In this document: one piece after another, positions 5,872 through 6,764 of the stretch | Numbering within the stretch: position 1 is the stretch's first letter | How the letters are laid out: each line of letters begins with the position of its first letter | Assembly: GCA_947445045.1 (NCBI GenBank) | Contig: CANFCA010000060.1 | Location: 1-6,764, forward strand | Source of the DNA: Gallionellaceae bacterium | GTDB lineage: Bacteria > Pseudomonadota > Gammaproteobacteria > Burkholderiales > Gallionellaceae | Direction: 5' to 3' | DNA length: 6,764 nt | Position numbers and translations under genes: made by a program | The notes under the pieces: model-generated | Told to the model about the DNA's origin: nothing | What the model saw: only the letters and a program-made list of their open reading frames with translations | Databases searched by the model: none

Positions 5872-6764
5872 TTACTCGCTGCCCTTATCGGCAAACAAGC
5901 GGTCGAGCTGCTGCTCGAATTTGTGATAGCCCAGATAGTCGTAAAGCTCCATACGCGTCTGCATCGTAGCCACCACGTTTTGCTGTGTACCTTCGGCGAG
6001 GATGTGTTGGTATACGTTAAGCGCGGCCTTGCTCATGGCGCGGTAAGCAGAGAGCGGATATAGCACCAGCTTCACGCCAACGTCTGACAACTGTTCAGTG
6101 GTGAACAGGGGCGTGGCACCAAATTCGGTGATGTTCGCCAACACTGGCACATGCACAGCACGGGTGAATTCAGCGTATTGCTCCAGTGTGGTTATTGCTT
6201 CCGGGAAGATCATGTCGGCACCGGCTTCCACACAAGCTTGTGCGCGTTCGATGGCGGAATACATACCCTCAACCGCAAGCGCATCCGTGCGCGCCATGAT
6301 GACGAAGCTTTCGTCGGTACGCGCATCTACCGCTGCTTTGATGCGATCCGTCATTTCGCTTTGGCTGACGATGGCTTTGTTTGGACGATGCCCACAGCGC
6401 TTTTGCATCACTTGGTCTTCAATATGAAAACCCGCAGCACCCGACTGCGCGATTTCGCGAGTAGCACGGGCAATATTAAAGGCCCCGCCCCAGCCGGTGT
6501 CGATGTCTACCAATAGCGGCAGATTGCTTGCGGCGGTGATGCGGCGGGCATCTTCGCAAACGTCATGGAGCGTGGTGATGCCGAGATCGGGAATGCCCAG
6601 CGAGGAAGCTGCCACGCCGCCACCGGATAGGTACAGAGCCCTGTGCCCACTTTTTTGCGCGAGAATGGCGCAATAGGCGGTGACGGCACCAACGACTTGT
6701 AAGGGACGATTTGCCTCAACTGCACGACGCAATTTTTGTCCGGGTGATTGGGTGGTGGGTGTCA
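5872..6764 (-). CDS. prpB: 2-Methylisocitrate lyase, missing only the first base of its start codon
   Basis: PrpB cleaves 2-methylisocitrate to pyruvate and succinate, the last step of the cycle. It belongs to the isocitrate lyase/PEP mutase superfamily of Mg2+-dependent TIM-barrel enzymes. The frame is open to the right edge. The last two bases (6763-6764) read TG on the minus strand, so an ATG beginning one base outside is very likely. That gives 297 residues starting [19 protein letters not shown], matching the family's length and N-terminus. Counting from it, [13 protein letters not shown] (45-57) lies at the active site, D87 and D89 in VDIDTGWGG bind metal, and KRCGHRP (122-128) carries the catalytic cysteine C124. 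Downstream IMARTDA and [10 protein letters not shown] are also typical. An in-frame TTG at 6730-6732 is internal and not the start. The short KRCGH form and the operon distinguish it from the larger isocitrate lyases. The promoter and ribosome binding site lie outside the window. Confidence 0.95.
   Translation of the reverse strand, partial: TPTTQSPGQKLRRAVEANRPLQVVGAVTAYCAILAQKSGHRALYLSGGGVAASSLGIPDLGITTLHDVCEDARRITAASNLPLLVDIDTGWGGAFNIARATREIAQSGAAGFHIEDQVMQKRCGHRPNKAIVSQSEMTDRIKAAVDARTDESFVIMARTDALAVEGMYSAIERAQACVEAGADMIFPEAITTLEQYAEFTRAVHVPVLANITEFGATPLFTTEQLSDVGVKLVLYPLSAYRAMSKAALNVYQHILAEGTQQNVVATMQTRMELYDYLGYHKFEQQLDRLFADKGSE

Noticed and set aside
6730..6732. TTG as the prpB start
   Set aside because: The frame continues upstream to a probable ATG at the window edge, and the added residues ([11 protein letters not shown]) fit the usual PrpB N-terminus.

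Overview
This window carries a methylcitrate-cycle (propionate catabolism) operon, prpB-prpC-prpD-prpE, read entirely from the minus strand (right to left). A small type II toxin-antitoxin pair (RHH-like antitoxin, PIN-domain toxin) follows downstream on the same strand. The protein sequences, moderate GC content and the types of extragenic palindrome suggest a proteobacterium. A betaproteobacterium of the Nitrosomonadales kind is my best guess, but this is inference from general appearance and not a marker-based placement.

Layout from the right edge, in the direction of transcription: prpB (2-methylisocitrate lyase) has its whole coding frame in the window except the first base of its probable ATG, which falls one base past the edge. 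Then come prpC (2-methylcitrate synthase), prpD (2-methylcitrate dehydratase) and prpE (propionyl-CoA synthetase). A 131-bp gap separates prpE from the antitoxin gene. The toxin gene starts in a TGATG overlap with the antitoxin stop. The last 209 bp at the left edge hold two small hairpins and the possible 5' end of another minus-strand reading frame that leaves the window.

Together the enzymes would turn propionate into pyruvate and succinate. PrpE activates propionate to propionyl-CoA, PrpC condenses it with oxaloacetate to 2-methylcitrate, PrpD dehydrates this to 2-methyl-cis-aconitate, an aconitase encoded elsewhere rehydrates it to 2-methylisocitrate, and PrpB cleaves that to pyruvate plus succinate. 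No acnD, prpF or prpR-type regulator is visible here. Catalytic motifs are intact in all four enzymes.

The most unusual structure is between the genes. Each of the three gaps of about 100-130 bp inside the operon contains one large, imperfect inverted repeat, and the three belong to three different sequence families. Two of them (prpD-prpE and prpB-prpC) are paired-hairpin elements: each arm folds on itself, with compensatory base changes between the arms. The third (prpC-prpD) is built from 9-bp CACGAAANN-type units. The elements sit between a stop codon and the next Shine-Dalgarno sequence, and two of them create false N-terminal extensions of prpE and prpC. I see no evidence of a wholly new multi-gene system; the genes belong to known families and the interest is in these intergenic elements.
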